Shown: positions 27,459 to 34,232 of the stretch, in pieces
Layout: every line of letters starts with the position of its first letter
How positions within the stretch are numbered: position 1 is the first letter of the stretch
NCBI GenBank assembly: GCA_031277685.1
Contig: JAITLV010000169.1
Span: 1 to 38,619, forward strand
Direction of reading: 5' to 3'
Length of the DNA: 38,619 nt
From: Sphingobacterium sp.
GTDB taxonomy: Bacteria > Bacteroidota > Bacteroidia > Sphingobacteriales > Sphingobacteriaceae
Program-made: the position numbers and the translations under genes
Notes under the pieces: model-generated
What the model was told of the DNA's origin: nothing
Database searches by the model: none
Seen by the model: the letters and a program-made list of their open reading frames with translations, nothing else

Positions 27459-28121
27459 ATTAATGACTTTATAGCCATAGTCTCTTACGATCATTTGTAG
27501 CTTCTCGACTATTCTTACAGCCTACCACGTATAGAAAGGTTGTAAGAATGTGCTATACAGCCCTTAGTTGACTATATACAAAAAATATTGAGCAGCATGA
27601 AGCCGTAGCTATCAATTTCATCTGTATGCGCAAGCCTTCCCTCGAAAGGATTATTCATCACCGTTTCCTTTCGGGTCATTGGTTGAGCATAACGTTTATT
27701 GAGCAGACTCCCTTTGACAACTGGATAGGAAAAACAGTGACGATCCGAAGAATATTTACTCTTTCTTATTTTATAAAATCACTTGTCGTTTTAAATCTCC
27801 TTCCTTCGAGATCTTCAACAGTTAACACAACTTGATATTTGCCGGTTCGAAAATCCTTTAAATCAAAGCCAATCATAAAGCAAATGAAAGTTTTATAGTA
27901 TCTAGTTTTCATCAGTGAATAGTTCAATACATAAATATAGATAACTGAATATTAAAAGCAATCATGTTGCATTTATATTTTTTATTAGTTACCTTCGATT
28001 TATTAAAGCCTATGCTGTACGTTGAATTGGTAATAACTAGATACGCAAATATGGAACATTGCAAAACCCGAACAATATTTCTTGTCTATCCAACATTTTT
28101 TTTTGGAAAGTACAATCCTGT
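27459..28121 (-). other. Long gap with decayed minus-strand coding scraps
   Basis: No full-length gene is seen. On the minus strand, 27766-27912 encodes 48 residues from an ATG: MKTRYYKTFICFMIG, then FDLKDFRTGKYQVVL and TVEDLEGRRFKTTSDFIK. This resembles the last beta-strands of an exported Bacteroidota protein. In another minus frame, 27572-27778 reads GSLLNKRYAQPMTRKE and NNPFEGRLAHTDEIDSYGF. An inverted repeat ATTCTTACA/TGTAAGAAT occupies 27511-27549 and may end the gene at 27458, although no T run follows. The simplest reading is a gene remnant broken by frameshifts. The promoter for the carbonic anhydrase block should also lie here, but I cannot place it. Confidence 0.4.
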
Positions 28122-28388
28122 ATGTTTTTAACAGTTTTTTTTCTGTATATGTTTTGGAAATCAGCAGCGTCTATTAGGGGAACTGCTTTTAACTATGTCA
28201 AAAATGATCAGATTTTGGAAGATAGATCATATTTATTTGTTGACCAGCTTAACGAGACTGCTATCAAACATCACATTTATACTAAAAAAACAGGAATTCA
28301 CGGTCCATTTGATTTGATGCTACTTGATGAGGAGATGTCTCATCTATATAAACTTACGGCAGAGAAATCATTAATCCATTTAAACTAG
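28122..28388 (+). CDS. Small hypothetical protein with N-terminal membrane helix
   Basis: 88 residues from ATG 28122. The frame stays open upstream to a TTG at 28059, but that stretch is low-complexity with a long T run and I do not use it. The N-terminus MFLTVFFLYMFWKSAAS is hydrophobic. The rest is polar, with NYVKNDQILEDRSYLFVDQL, then KKTGIHGPFDLMLLDEEMSH. I recognise no family. The stop is 8 bases before the carbonic anhydrase ATG, so it is probably the first gene of that operon. It may also be the tail of a truncated gene. Confidence 0.45.
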   Translation: MFLTVFFLYMFWKSAASIRGTAFNYVKNDQILEDRSYLFVDQLNETAIKHHIYTKKTGIHGPFDLMLLDEEMSHLYKLTAEKSLIHLN

Positions 28389-28396
28389 ATTGCTCA

Positions 28397-29161
28397 ATGA
28401 AAATTAAAGATAAAGTGACCCAATACTATCCCAATGCGCAAACTGGAACCGAGGTCACCGAAACATACCTAGCTCTCTTAGAAAAAGAGTACAAAACAGA
28501 CTTAAAAAAAATGCTATTTGCGACATCAGTATGTTCGGATGATGTCAATGTATCAACAGATTTCAGGCGTGTATTAAGCCGTCCATTTACAATGGGAGGA
28601 CTCGGCGGTCTTCCTTATGCCGGTTATACGGGTATGGTTGCATTTTCACATCATATTCCTGATGGTGGTGATGCTTTTATTTTCTATGGGCCACATATTG
28701 GTATAACCGATGAAGGTGAACTGGGGCGGATGCGAAGGATCGGACAAGAAAGGATCACCAATAGCTGTGGTGCACTGATGCTTACATTGGAAAGGTTCAA
28801 GAGATCTGAACTGACGCCTGCCTACACACCATTAAATATGTATTATGACACACAGCAATACCAATTGGAACAGTCTCTGATGCCTTACAAGCACGAAATC
28901 CTGACCGCTAAACATCAGAATAAAACAATAACAGATTTTGCTTATTCGGTCATTGACTACCAATTAAAATATATCGTCGCCATGGCAGCCAAAGAGTTCA
29001 GTTGTGACAGAATTTTCCTGCTTGGCGGTGTCGTCATAAATACAAGTGAAGAATACAATGACTACGTCGATGTAAGAAACTTCGATGTCATAAATTTAAA
29101 GGATGAGGGCGATAATCAGCCCTTGTCAATTTTAACATCTGAAGCTTTTAAAAAACTATAA
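28397..29161 (+). CDS. LCIB/LCIC-type beta-carbonic anhydrase-like protein
   Basis: 254 residues with no signal peptide, so cytosolic. The sequence matches the limiting-CO2-inducible protein B/C family: TSVCSDDVN (C46, D48, D49), PFTMGGLGGLPYAGYTGM, FSHHIPDGG (H85, H86), FYGPHIGI (H100) and TNSCGA (C124). Cys-His-Cys are the expected zinc ligands of these beta-carbonic-anhydrase-fold proteins, so the metal site looks intact. Family knowledge: LCIB of Chlamydomonas works in CO2 concentration, and some algal and microbial homologues have measurable CO2 hydration activity. Here it heads HisI, FolE and a COG0523 GTPase, a context tied to zinc shortage rather than CO2 capture. Predicted reaction: CO2 + H2O to bicarbonate; activity is untested. 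Confidence 0.82.
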   Translation: MKIKDKVTQYYPNAQTGTEVTETYLALLEKEYKTDLKKMLFATSVCSDDVNVSTDFRRVLSRPFTMGGLGGLPYAGYTGMVAFSHHIPDGGDAFIFYGPHIGITDEGELGRMRRIGQERITNSCGALMLTLERFKRSELTPAYTPLNMYYDTQQYQLEQSLMPYKHEILTAKHQNKTITDFAYSVIDYQLKYIVAMAAKEFSCDRIFLLGGVVINTSEEYNDYVDVRNFDVINLKDEGDNQPLSILTSEAFKKL

Positions 29162-29203
29162 TTTATAAATCATCCCTTTATCCTGATTGACTATTATTCA
29201 AAT

Positions 29204-29641
29204 ATGCTGTATAACAATATGGAACAACAATCTCCCTTTCCACGAATAATCAATTTTGAGGAAACAACCGATCTATGTTTACAGTTTGAAAAAAGAAACG
29301 GCCTTCTTCCTGTCATTATACAGGAATCAACTAGTAGACAGGTGTTAATGCTGGCTTACACCAATAAATTAGCATTTGAAATGACTGTAGAAAGAGGTAT
29401 TGCTTGTTTTTGGAGTACTTCGAGGGAAAACATTTGGATAAAAGGTGAGACATCAGGCAACACCTTGCGAATAGAGGCTATACTGGTGGATTGCGATCAG
29501 GATGCACTCATATACCAAGTCTCCATAAATCGGGATGGGGTATGTCACACCATTTCGCTATCCGGGAAGAACCGTAAAGCATGTTTCTATCGGGCATATA
29601 GTTCCAAGAATGAGTTAAAATTTATTAACAATATGAAATAA
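29204..29641 (+). CDS. hisI: Stand-alone phosphoribosyl-AMP cyclohydrolase (HisI) paralogue
   Basis: 145 residues (ATG 29204, or ATG 29219 giving MEQQSP). PRA-CH motifs are clear: GLLPVIIQE, VLMLAYTN, CFWSTSRENIWIKGETSGN, VDCDQDALIY and CHT then ACFYR. Metal residues D96-C97-D98-Q99-D100, C114 and C127 are kept. The two late Cys are 13 apart rather than the usual 7 (CHTGxxSC), a 6-residue insertion in the zinc loop. No HisE domain is fused, unlike the bifunctional HisIE common in Bacteroidota, and no other his gene is near. The reaction is opening of the adenine ring of PR-AMP in histidine synthesis. As a paralogue in a zinc-type cluster it probably serves under metal stress. Confidence 0.88.
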   Translation: MLYNNMEQQSPFPRIINFEETTDLCLQFEKRNGLLPVIIQESTSRQVLMLAYTNKLAFEMTVERGIACFWSTSRENIWIKGETSGNTLRIEAILVDCDQDALIYQVSINRDGVCHTISLSGKNRKACFYRAYSSKNELKFINNMK

Positions 29642-29647
29642 TTATTT

Positions 29648-30316
29648 ATGCATACATTGTCAACAAAAGATATTACGATCAATTCTGAGGAAATCGGAGA
29701 TTTCCACTTCATGACTTCAGTAGAAACCCCAATGCGACCTGACGCATTTGCTCGGACAGAGGAAGAAAAAATAAGCCGTATCGCCGCGCTTTTTCAGGGT
29801 ATAATGGAAGAACTTGGACTTGACCTCAAGGACGATAGTCTAAGTGGTACACCGCATCGTGTAGCAAAAATGTACATCAAAGAATTATTTTATGGATTAA
29901 ACCCCGTAAATAAGCCCAACCTTTCAACATTCGACAACCGATATGGTTATAACAAACTCCTGGTCGAAAAGAATATACGGGTAGATTCGGCCTGTGAACA
30001 TCATTTCCTACCTATTGTTGGAAAAGCACATATTGGCTATCTAGCAAAGAATAAAGTCATCGGACTGTCCAAAATAAACCGGATAGTTGACTATTATGCG
30101 CATAGGCCACAGGTACAAGAACGTCTGACTTTACAAATCTATACGGAATTAAAAGCAACGCTAAAAACCGATGACATTATCGTGGTGATTGATGCAGATC
30201 ATCTGTGTGTATCTGCAAGAGGCGTAAAAGATACTGGCAGCAGCACTATAACGATCGAATATGGGGGTATCTTCGAATCAGAAATACAGAGAAATGAGTT
30301 TTTTAAATTACTCTAA
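29648..30316 (+). CDS. folE: GTP cyclohydrolase I (FolE type IA)
   Basis: 222 residues, normal length. GTP cyclohydrolase I motifs: SGTPHRVAKMYIKELFYGL, SACEHHFLPIVGKAHIGY, IGLSKINRIVDYYAHRPQVQ, ERLTLQI and HLCVSARGVKDTGS. Zinc ligands correspond to C116, H119 and C187, all present, so this is a metal-dependent enzyme and not the metal-flexible FolE2 type. It converts GTP to dihydroneopterin triphosphate, the first step of tetrahydrofolate or pterin synthesis. It starts 6 bases after hisI, and the COG0523 gene follows within 13 bases. No other folate gene is near, which suggests an accessory copy. Confidence 0.93.
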   Translation: MHTLSTKDITINSEEIGDFHFMTSVETPMRPDAFARTEEEKISRIAALFQGIMEELGLDLKDDSLSGTPHRVAKMYIKELFYGLNPVNKPNLSTFDNRYGYNKLLVEKNIRVDSACEHHFLPIVGKAHIGYLAKNKVIGLSKINRIVDYYAHRPQVQERLTLQIYTELKATLKTDDIIVVIDADHLCVSARGVKDTGSSTITIEYGGIFESEIQRNEFFKLL

Positions 30317-30329
30317 TAGCGTCAGTAAA

Positions 30330-31334
30330 ATGAACAAAAAGTCTATTCGACCTGTGACGATATTAACAGGATTTTTGGGATCGGGTAAAACCACTTTCCT
30401 GAATGCGTTGCTAAAATCCCAACCGACAACGCGCTTTGCTATTATCGAAAACGAAATTGGGCAGCTTAATATCGATAGTATATTACTATCAAAAAGTTAT
30501 GGCCAGTTGATAGCATTGCAGGACGGATGTCTTTGTTGCACGCTAAATGATGAGCTATACGGCTCCCTCGAATTGCTTCATAAAGAACAGGAGAGTTTTG
30601 ACCAACTGCTTATCGAATGTACTGGTCTGGCAATTCCGAGCAATATTATCGAGCCATTCACCCTACACCCTATTTTTAAAAACTACTTTCCGCTACAGAG
30701 GATCATTTGTATGGTAGATGCTGTTCTGGTTGAGGATCAGATTAAGGATAGGGATGAAGTTCTTAGACAGATAACGGCTTCTGATGTCATCATCATTAAT
30801 AAAACAACAGAAGTACATCCTAACTACTTGACACATTTGTTTAATGAATTGTCTACGATCAATCCCTTCGCAACGATCTTATACGCTACAAGCAAAACGG
30901 AATATCCATTTGAGGCAATCGAAAAAGTGAAATACAAAAAAAAGAATAGTTCCTTTTCCTTCTTAAAAAGCATCAATTCGAACAGTTCTAAAATTATAGG
31001 CGGATTACCATTTGCCCAGCAACATCTGACTGATATTTCAACCCGAGCCTATTCATTTGAAGAGGAATTCAATTTTATTCATCTATTTCTTGCGCTTAAC
31101 AAACTGGTCGGAAAATATGCGGACAAAATCTATCGAATGAAAGGAATCTGTTACAAAACGGGAGAAAATAAAAAAGTAATATTACAGACTGTGGGATCAA
31201 GGGTTGATATGGATTATGGGAATAATTGGGAGTTAGAGGAATCAAAATGCAATACATTGGTTTTTATTGGAAAAGAGCTCGATAAGCTAAACATAGAAGT
31301 AATTTTTAAACAGATTTTGGCTGGTAAGCAATGA
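30330..31334 (+). CDS. COG0523 (CobW/ZigA-like) GTPase, probable zinc metallochaperone
   Basis: 334 residues from ATG 30330 (MNKKSIRPVTILTGFLGS). An in-frame ATG at 30294 would overlap folE. The Walker A motif GFLGSGKTT begins at residue 14. The metal-binding GCLCC motif (C67, C69, C70) is the COG0523 signature. IECTGLA follows as the Walker B-like region, and NKTT replaces the usual NKxD guanine motif. A CobW C-terminal domain follows. Family members use GTP to deliver metals, mostly Zn, Co or Ni, to client enzymes; ZigA and ZNG1 are zinc examples. Its position after HisI and FolE suggests one or both are clients. Confidence 0.92.
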   Translation: MNKKSIRPVTILTGFLGSGKTTFLNALLKSQPTTRFAIIENEIGQLNIDSILLSKSYGQLIALQDGCLCCTLNDELYGSLELLHKEQESFDQLLIECTGLAIPSNIIEPFTLHPIFKNYFPLQRIICMVDAVLVEDQIKDRDEVLRQITASDVIIINKTTEVHPNYLTHLFNELSTINPFATILYATSKTEYPFEAIEKVKYKKKNSSFSFLKSINSNSSKIIGGLPFAQQHLTDISTRAYSFEEEFNFIHLFLALNKLVGKYADKIYRMKGICYKTGENKKVILQTVGSRVDMDYGNNWELEESKCNTLVFIGKELDKLNIEVIFKQILAGKQ

Positions 31335-31694
31335 TCGGCAACAATCAACAGCCTAGCGCAAGCTGATCTCCCGCCTGCAAATATTGCTCAAATCAGTACT
31401 ATACTATTGAAAAATAGTTTTCCATTACACCAAAGGTTTTATTTATTCCCTGACTGCATTTCTGTGCTAAGCAATTGCAAATCCTTAACTCCCTAGCCAA
31501 ATGGAGGAAGAGTTAACCATCTGCTAAAAAACTGGTCTGATTTAGACATATCATCAAACAACAGCAACTGAAATCCCAAATTCGAATTCCATCAAATACT
31601 ACTATTCCATCAAAATTTGAAGAATACAAAAAGGAATTCGTTCGTTTTTATTCAATTGAATTTTATTTGGAACAAGTCTAAATAGAACGTATAT
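31335..31694. other. Intergenic region between zinc-type block and ECF sigma gene
   Basis: 360 bases without a supported gene. It contains the weak terminator at 31403-31421. Near 31668-31675 the sequence TTTATTTG is one base from the TAnnTTTG promoter box and could drive the sigma gene. Nothing else stands out. Confidence 0.5.
31403..31421 (+). terminator. Weak terminator after the COG0523 gene
   Basis: ACTATT (31403-31408), GAAA loop, AATAGT (31413-31418), then TTT. The stem is short and A+T-rich, with a stable GNRA-type loop. It lies 69 bases after the COG0523 stop. Confidence 0.4.
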
Positions 31695-32267
31695 TTGGAT
31701 GCTTTGAAAACCTCCATACGTAAAATAGAGATTAATAAAAAACGATTTGAAGAGTTCTTTCAATTGTATTGGAAGAGAATGTTTTCGTTTGCGCTTAAAA
31801 GTGTGGAAAATGAAGATGATGCAAAAGAAATTGTTCAAGATGTGTTTAAATCCTTGTGGGAAAGAAGATATCAGCTTCAACTTCAAGATGCCGAGCGCTA
31901 TTTATTGCGTTCGGTTAAGTTAAAATCACTAGAATTTCTGCGAAATAAAGGAAATAAAGATCGACATCATGAACTGATCTCAAATAGCAAATCGGAATCT
32001 TACGAGGACAATTATATTTATTATAAAGAACTCAAGAATCATTTGGATGATGCTGTTGATTCTTTACCTAGACAATGTAAAAATGTCTATAAACTAAGTC
32101 GAGACGAGGGGTTAACCAACAAAGAAATCGCAACGAATTTACTCATTTCAGAACGAGCTGTTGAATATCATATCAGTAAAGCACTATCAGTTATTAAGAT
32201 AAGACTTAAAAAGTATTGCAATATCAATATTGCCAGATTCCTATTAATTACTTTTTTGTACTTTTGA
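31695..32267 (+). CDS. ECF-type RNA polymerase sigma factor
   Basis: 190 residues. The frame opens at 31686 and contains no early ATG, so the start is most likely the TTG at 31695 (or 31704). Region 2 is visible as FFQLYWKRMFSFALKSVEN, then DDAKEIVQDVFKSLWERR. Region 4 is CKNVYKLSRDEGLTNKEIAT, then NLLISERAVEYHISKALSVI. This is the Bacteroidota ECF group often paired with FecR-like anti-sigma factors and TonB receptors. The next gene starts 6 bases downstream. It probably activates the receptor locus that follows. Confidence 0.88.
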   Translation: MDALKTSIRKIEINKKRFEEFFQLYWKRMFSFALKSVENEDDAKEIVQDVFKSLWERRYQLQLQDAERYLLRSVKLKSLEFLRNKGNKDRHHELISNSKSESYEDNYIYYKELKNHLDDAVDSLPRQCKNVYKLSRDEGLTNKEIATNLLISERAVEYHISKALSVIKIRLKKYCNINIARFLLITFLYF

Positions 32268-32273
32268 ATATAC

Positions 32274-32891
32274 ATGGATTATCAAAAGATGGAAATCAAC
32301 CAAGATATACTTAAAAAATATGCTTCAGGTCAATGCACTGATGCCGACAAGCGTGCCGTAGAAAAATGGTTGAATAACGATTCATGGGATAGTATTTCCG
32401 AAAACGACCTTGTCAATGAACAAGTGGGCTCTTCCATATGGGATAAGCTAAATGCTGAGGTATCTCAACACAGTAAATTGCGTTGGATCAAAGTTACAGC
32501 GGCAGCAGCCGTAGCTGTTTTACTCGGTTTCTCTGTTTTCTATTTATCTCCTCCTGCCCTAGACAATCATACTTTTACCAATACATCGATTGAAAATAGC
32601 AAGCTCTTTAACGAAGATCATTATGATGTACAGTTAAGTAAAAATAGTACCGCCAATATTGATCTAGTCAATAAAAAACTGACCTTCACCGGAGATTTTA
32701 TGATCAAACCAAAAAGAGACTTTGAGCTTTCGGATAGTAACCATAATGTCCTTGTGTTTAAAGCCGGCCGAGAATATTTCGTCTCTGATTCTCCGGATTT
32801 TGGTAAAATCGTTGCTTTTCAAAAAAGTGATTTGGCGTTCTTACCATCCAATATGCAAATTAAAATTAGAGAACAATTTCAAAGCATTTAA
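32274..32891 (+). CDS. Short membrane anti-sigma-like protein
   Basis: 205 residues. The cytosolic N-terminus has ILKKYASGQCTDADKRAVEK, followed by WLNNDSWD, the usual opening of FecR-type anti-sigma factors in Bacteroidota. A single transmembrane helix spans about 71-92 (WIKVTAAAAVAVLLGFSVFY). The outer part is about 113 residues, about half that of a standard FecR protein. It has a beta-strand run (STANIDLVNKKLTFTGDFMI) that looks like one FecR-type half-domain. It follows the sigma gene by 6 bases and is expected to hold the sigma factor at the membrane. Confidence 0.7.
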   Translation: MDYQKMEINQDILKKYASGQCTDADKRAVEKWLNNDSWDSISENDLVNEQVGSSIWDKLNAEVSQHSKLRWIKVTAAAAVAVLLGFSVFYLSPPALDNHTFTNTSIENSKLFNEDHYDVQLSKNSTANIDLVNKKLTFTGDFMIKPKRDFELSDSNHNVLVFKAGREYFVSDSPDFGKIVAFQKSDLAFLPSNMQIKIREQFQSI

Positions 32892-32900
32892 TAGACAAAC

Positions 32901-34103
32901 ATGAAGCGATTAGTATTGTTGTCTTTCCTTGCAACTTTTATTTTTTCCTGTAAACAAACTCCTCAAAAAAACATAGATCCTGATTTTGTTTTTTGTCTGT
33001 TCAACAAAGATGAAAGCCCAACCAGCCTGTTTTTCGCCGAAAGTTTGGACGACACACAAAGTCCAACTTTACAAATCCCATTATCTACCGCACGGATACA
33101 AGAGCGGGAATATATGTATAAAAATGGCTTTTTTTATCGACTATCAAGCCAAACCAATGTATTTACAAAACACCGATTACAGGGTTCTTCCCTGATTCTT
33201 ATTGACAGTATACAATTAAAGAATCGTGATTTTGAAACCATTACCTGGAAAGATGACAACAATCTAATTGCCCTCTGTCGCGAGTATCCTGTTACACAAA
33301 AAACGCAAGCTCGACTCTATCAGATCGATGTCGCCGCAATGAAAATTGTCAAGGAGGATACCGTTGTGCTCCCCTATGCTACAAAAGAATATAACAGACT
33401 GCACCTGGGGCTTGTCAATATTGAAAACAACGATCTTTGGCTGGCCTATTCCTTTTTTAAGTCAAGTGGAAAATATGGACATACCACGTCCGATACAACC
33501 TATTACGCCACAATTAACTACGATAGTTTTACGCTGCAACACATACAGAAAGAAACCCGGTCAACATATCCCGGTGGCTTCAATATTATACAATCTTATA
33601 GTTTTAAAGACGAGCTTGGGGACTATTATTTTATGACTAACCCTGGCATAGCCTTGGGCAATAATTTGAAGCTTCCAACAGCTATTTTTAGAAAAAAGAA
33701 AGGTCAGCAATTTGTCGATCAGCACTTTATGATCAATATTTCGCAGTCCATTGGTAACCATGCCTATGGGATCTGGTATGCTGGCAACGGAAAAGCTATT
33801 ATCCGTAATGAGCAGAAGAAATTATATACCGATTTTTCCAATTACCATGCAGTTTATCAGTTTGAATATAGACTGGTAGATTTAAAATCTGGTTCTATCG
33901 AAAAAATTCAGCTTCCATTGGATAAGGGCACTCAAAAGGAGAACGTCTGGAGCGATAGAAAATATGTTTATATAGCGATAGATGATGCAAATGATGAGCA
34001 TCGTGTATGGAAGTATAATCTGCAGACAAAAGAAATCTCCAAGGGCATCAAGCTCCCTAACACGACAAATTTTATTGTACGTATGGATTATCTGAAAAAG
34101 TAA
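32901..34103 (+). CDS. DUF4374-like surface lipoprotein 1
   Basis: 400 residues with a lipoprotein signal (LSFLATFIFSC, lipobox Cys at about 17). The body has beta-propeller-like repeats. Segments such as SYSFKDELGDYYFMTNPGIA, then IFRKKKGQQFVDQHFMINIS and GIWYAGNGKAIIR parallel FNDDNNDLYIVTKKTD and LLRIKSGQTTFDPDYFFDL in the lipoprotein at 36675. The two are therefore likely paralogues of the DUF4374 type. XusB of Bacteroides thetaiotaomicron, a surface siderophore-binding lipoprotein, is of this kind. It starts 9 bases after the anti-sigma gene, in the same operon as the sigma factor. Confidence 0.65.
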   Translation: MKRLVLLSFLATFIFSCKQTPQKNIDPDFVFCLFNKDESPTSLFFAESLDDTQSPTLQIPLSTARIQEREYMYKNGFFYRLSSQTNVFTKHRLQGSSLILIDSIQLKNRDFETITWKDDNNLIALCREYPVTQKTQARLYQIDVAAMKIVKEDTVVLPYATKEYNRLHLGLVNIENNDLWLAYSFFKSSGKYGHTTSDTTYYATINYDSFTLQHIQKETRSTYPGGFNIIQSYSFKDELGDYYFMTNPGIALGNNLKLPTAIFRKKKGQQFVDQHFMINISQSIGNHAYGIWYAGNGKAIIRNEQKKLYTDFSNYHAVYQFEYRLVDLKSGSIEKIQLPLDKGTQKENVWSDRKYVYIAIDDANDEHRVWKYNLQTKEISKGIKLPNTTNFIVRMDYLKK

Positions 34104-34232
34104 TCCATTTTCTCCTAAAAAAAGAAACCTAATAATCAGCCATTTGCGTATTTTTCAAAAAAATAACTGAAATCAACATTCGGTACTAGATAAGTATAGG
34201 CAACCTTCTTATATATACTTAATCTAAATAAA

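Noticed and set aside
27626..27835. Plus-strand 69-codon frame
   Set aside because: It lies opposite minus-strand coding-like scraps and has no protein-like pattern of its own.
27958..27970. GCAA-N5-TTGC as a possible Zur box upstream of the zinc-type block
   Set aside because: Only four paired bases per arm, and I know no defined Zur consensus for this group; this is likely to be chance.
28059..28121. TTG start extending the small gene before the carbonic anhydrase by 21 codons
   Set aside because: The extension crosses a T9 run and reads as low-complexity sequence; the ATG at 28122 gives a cleaner membrane-helix start.
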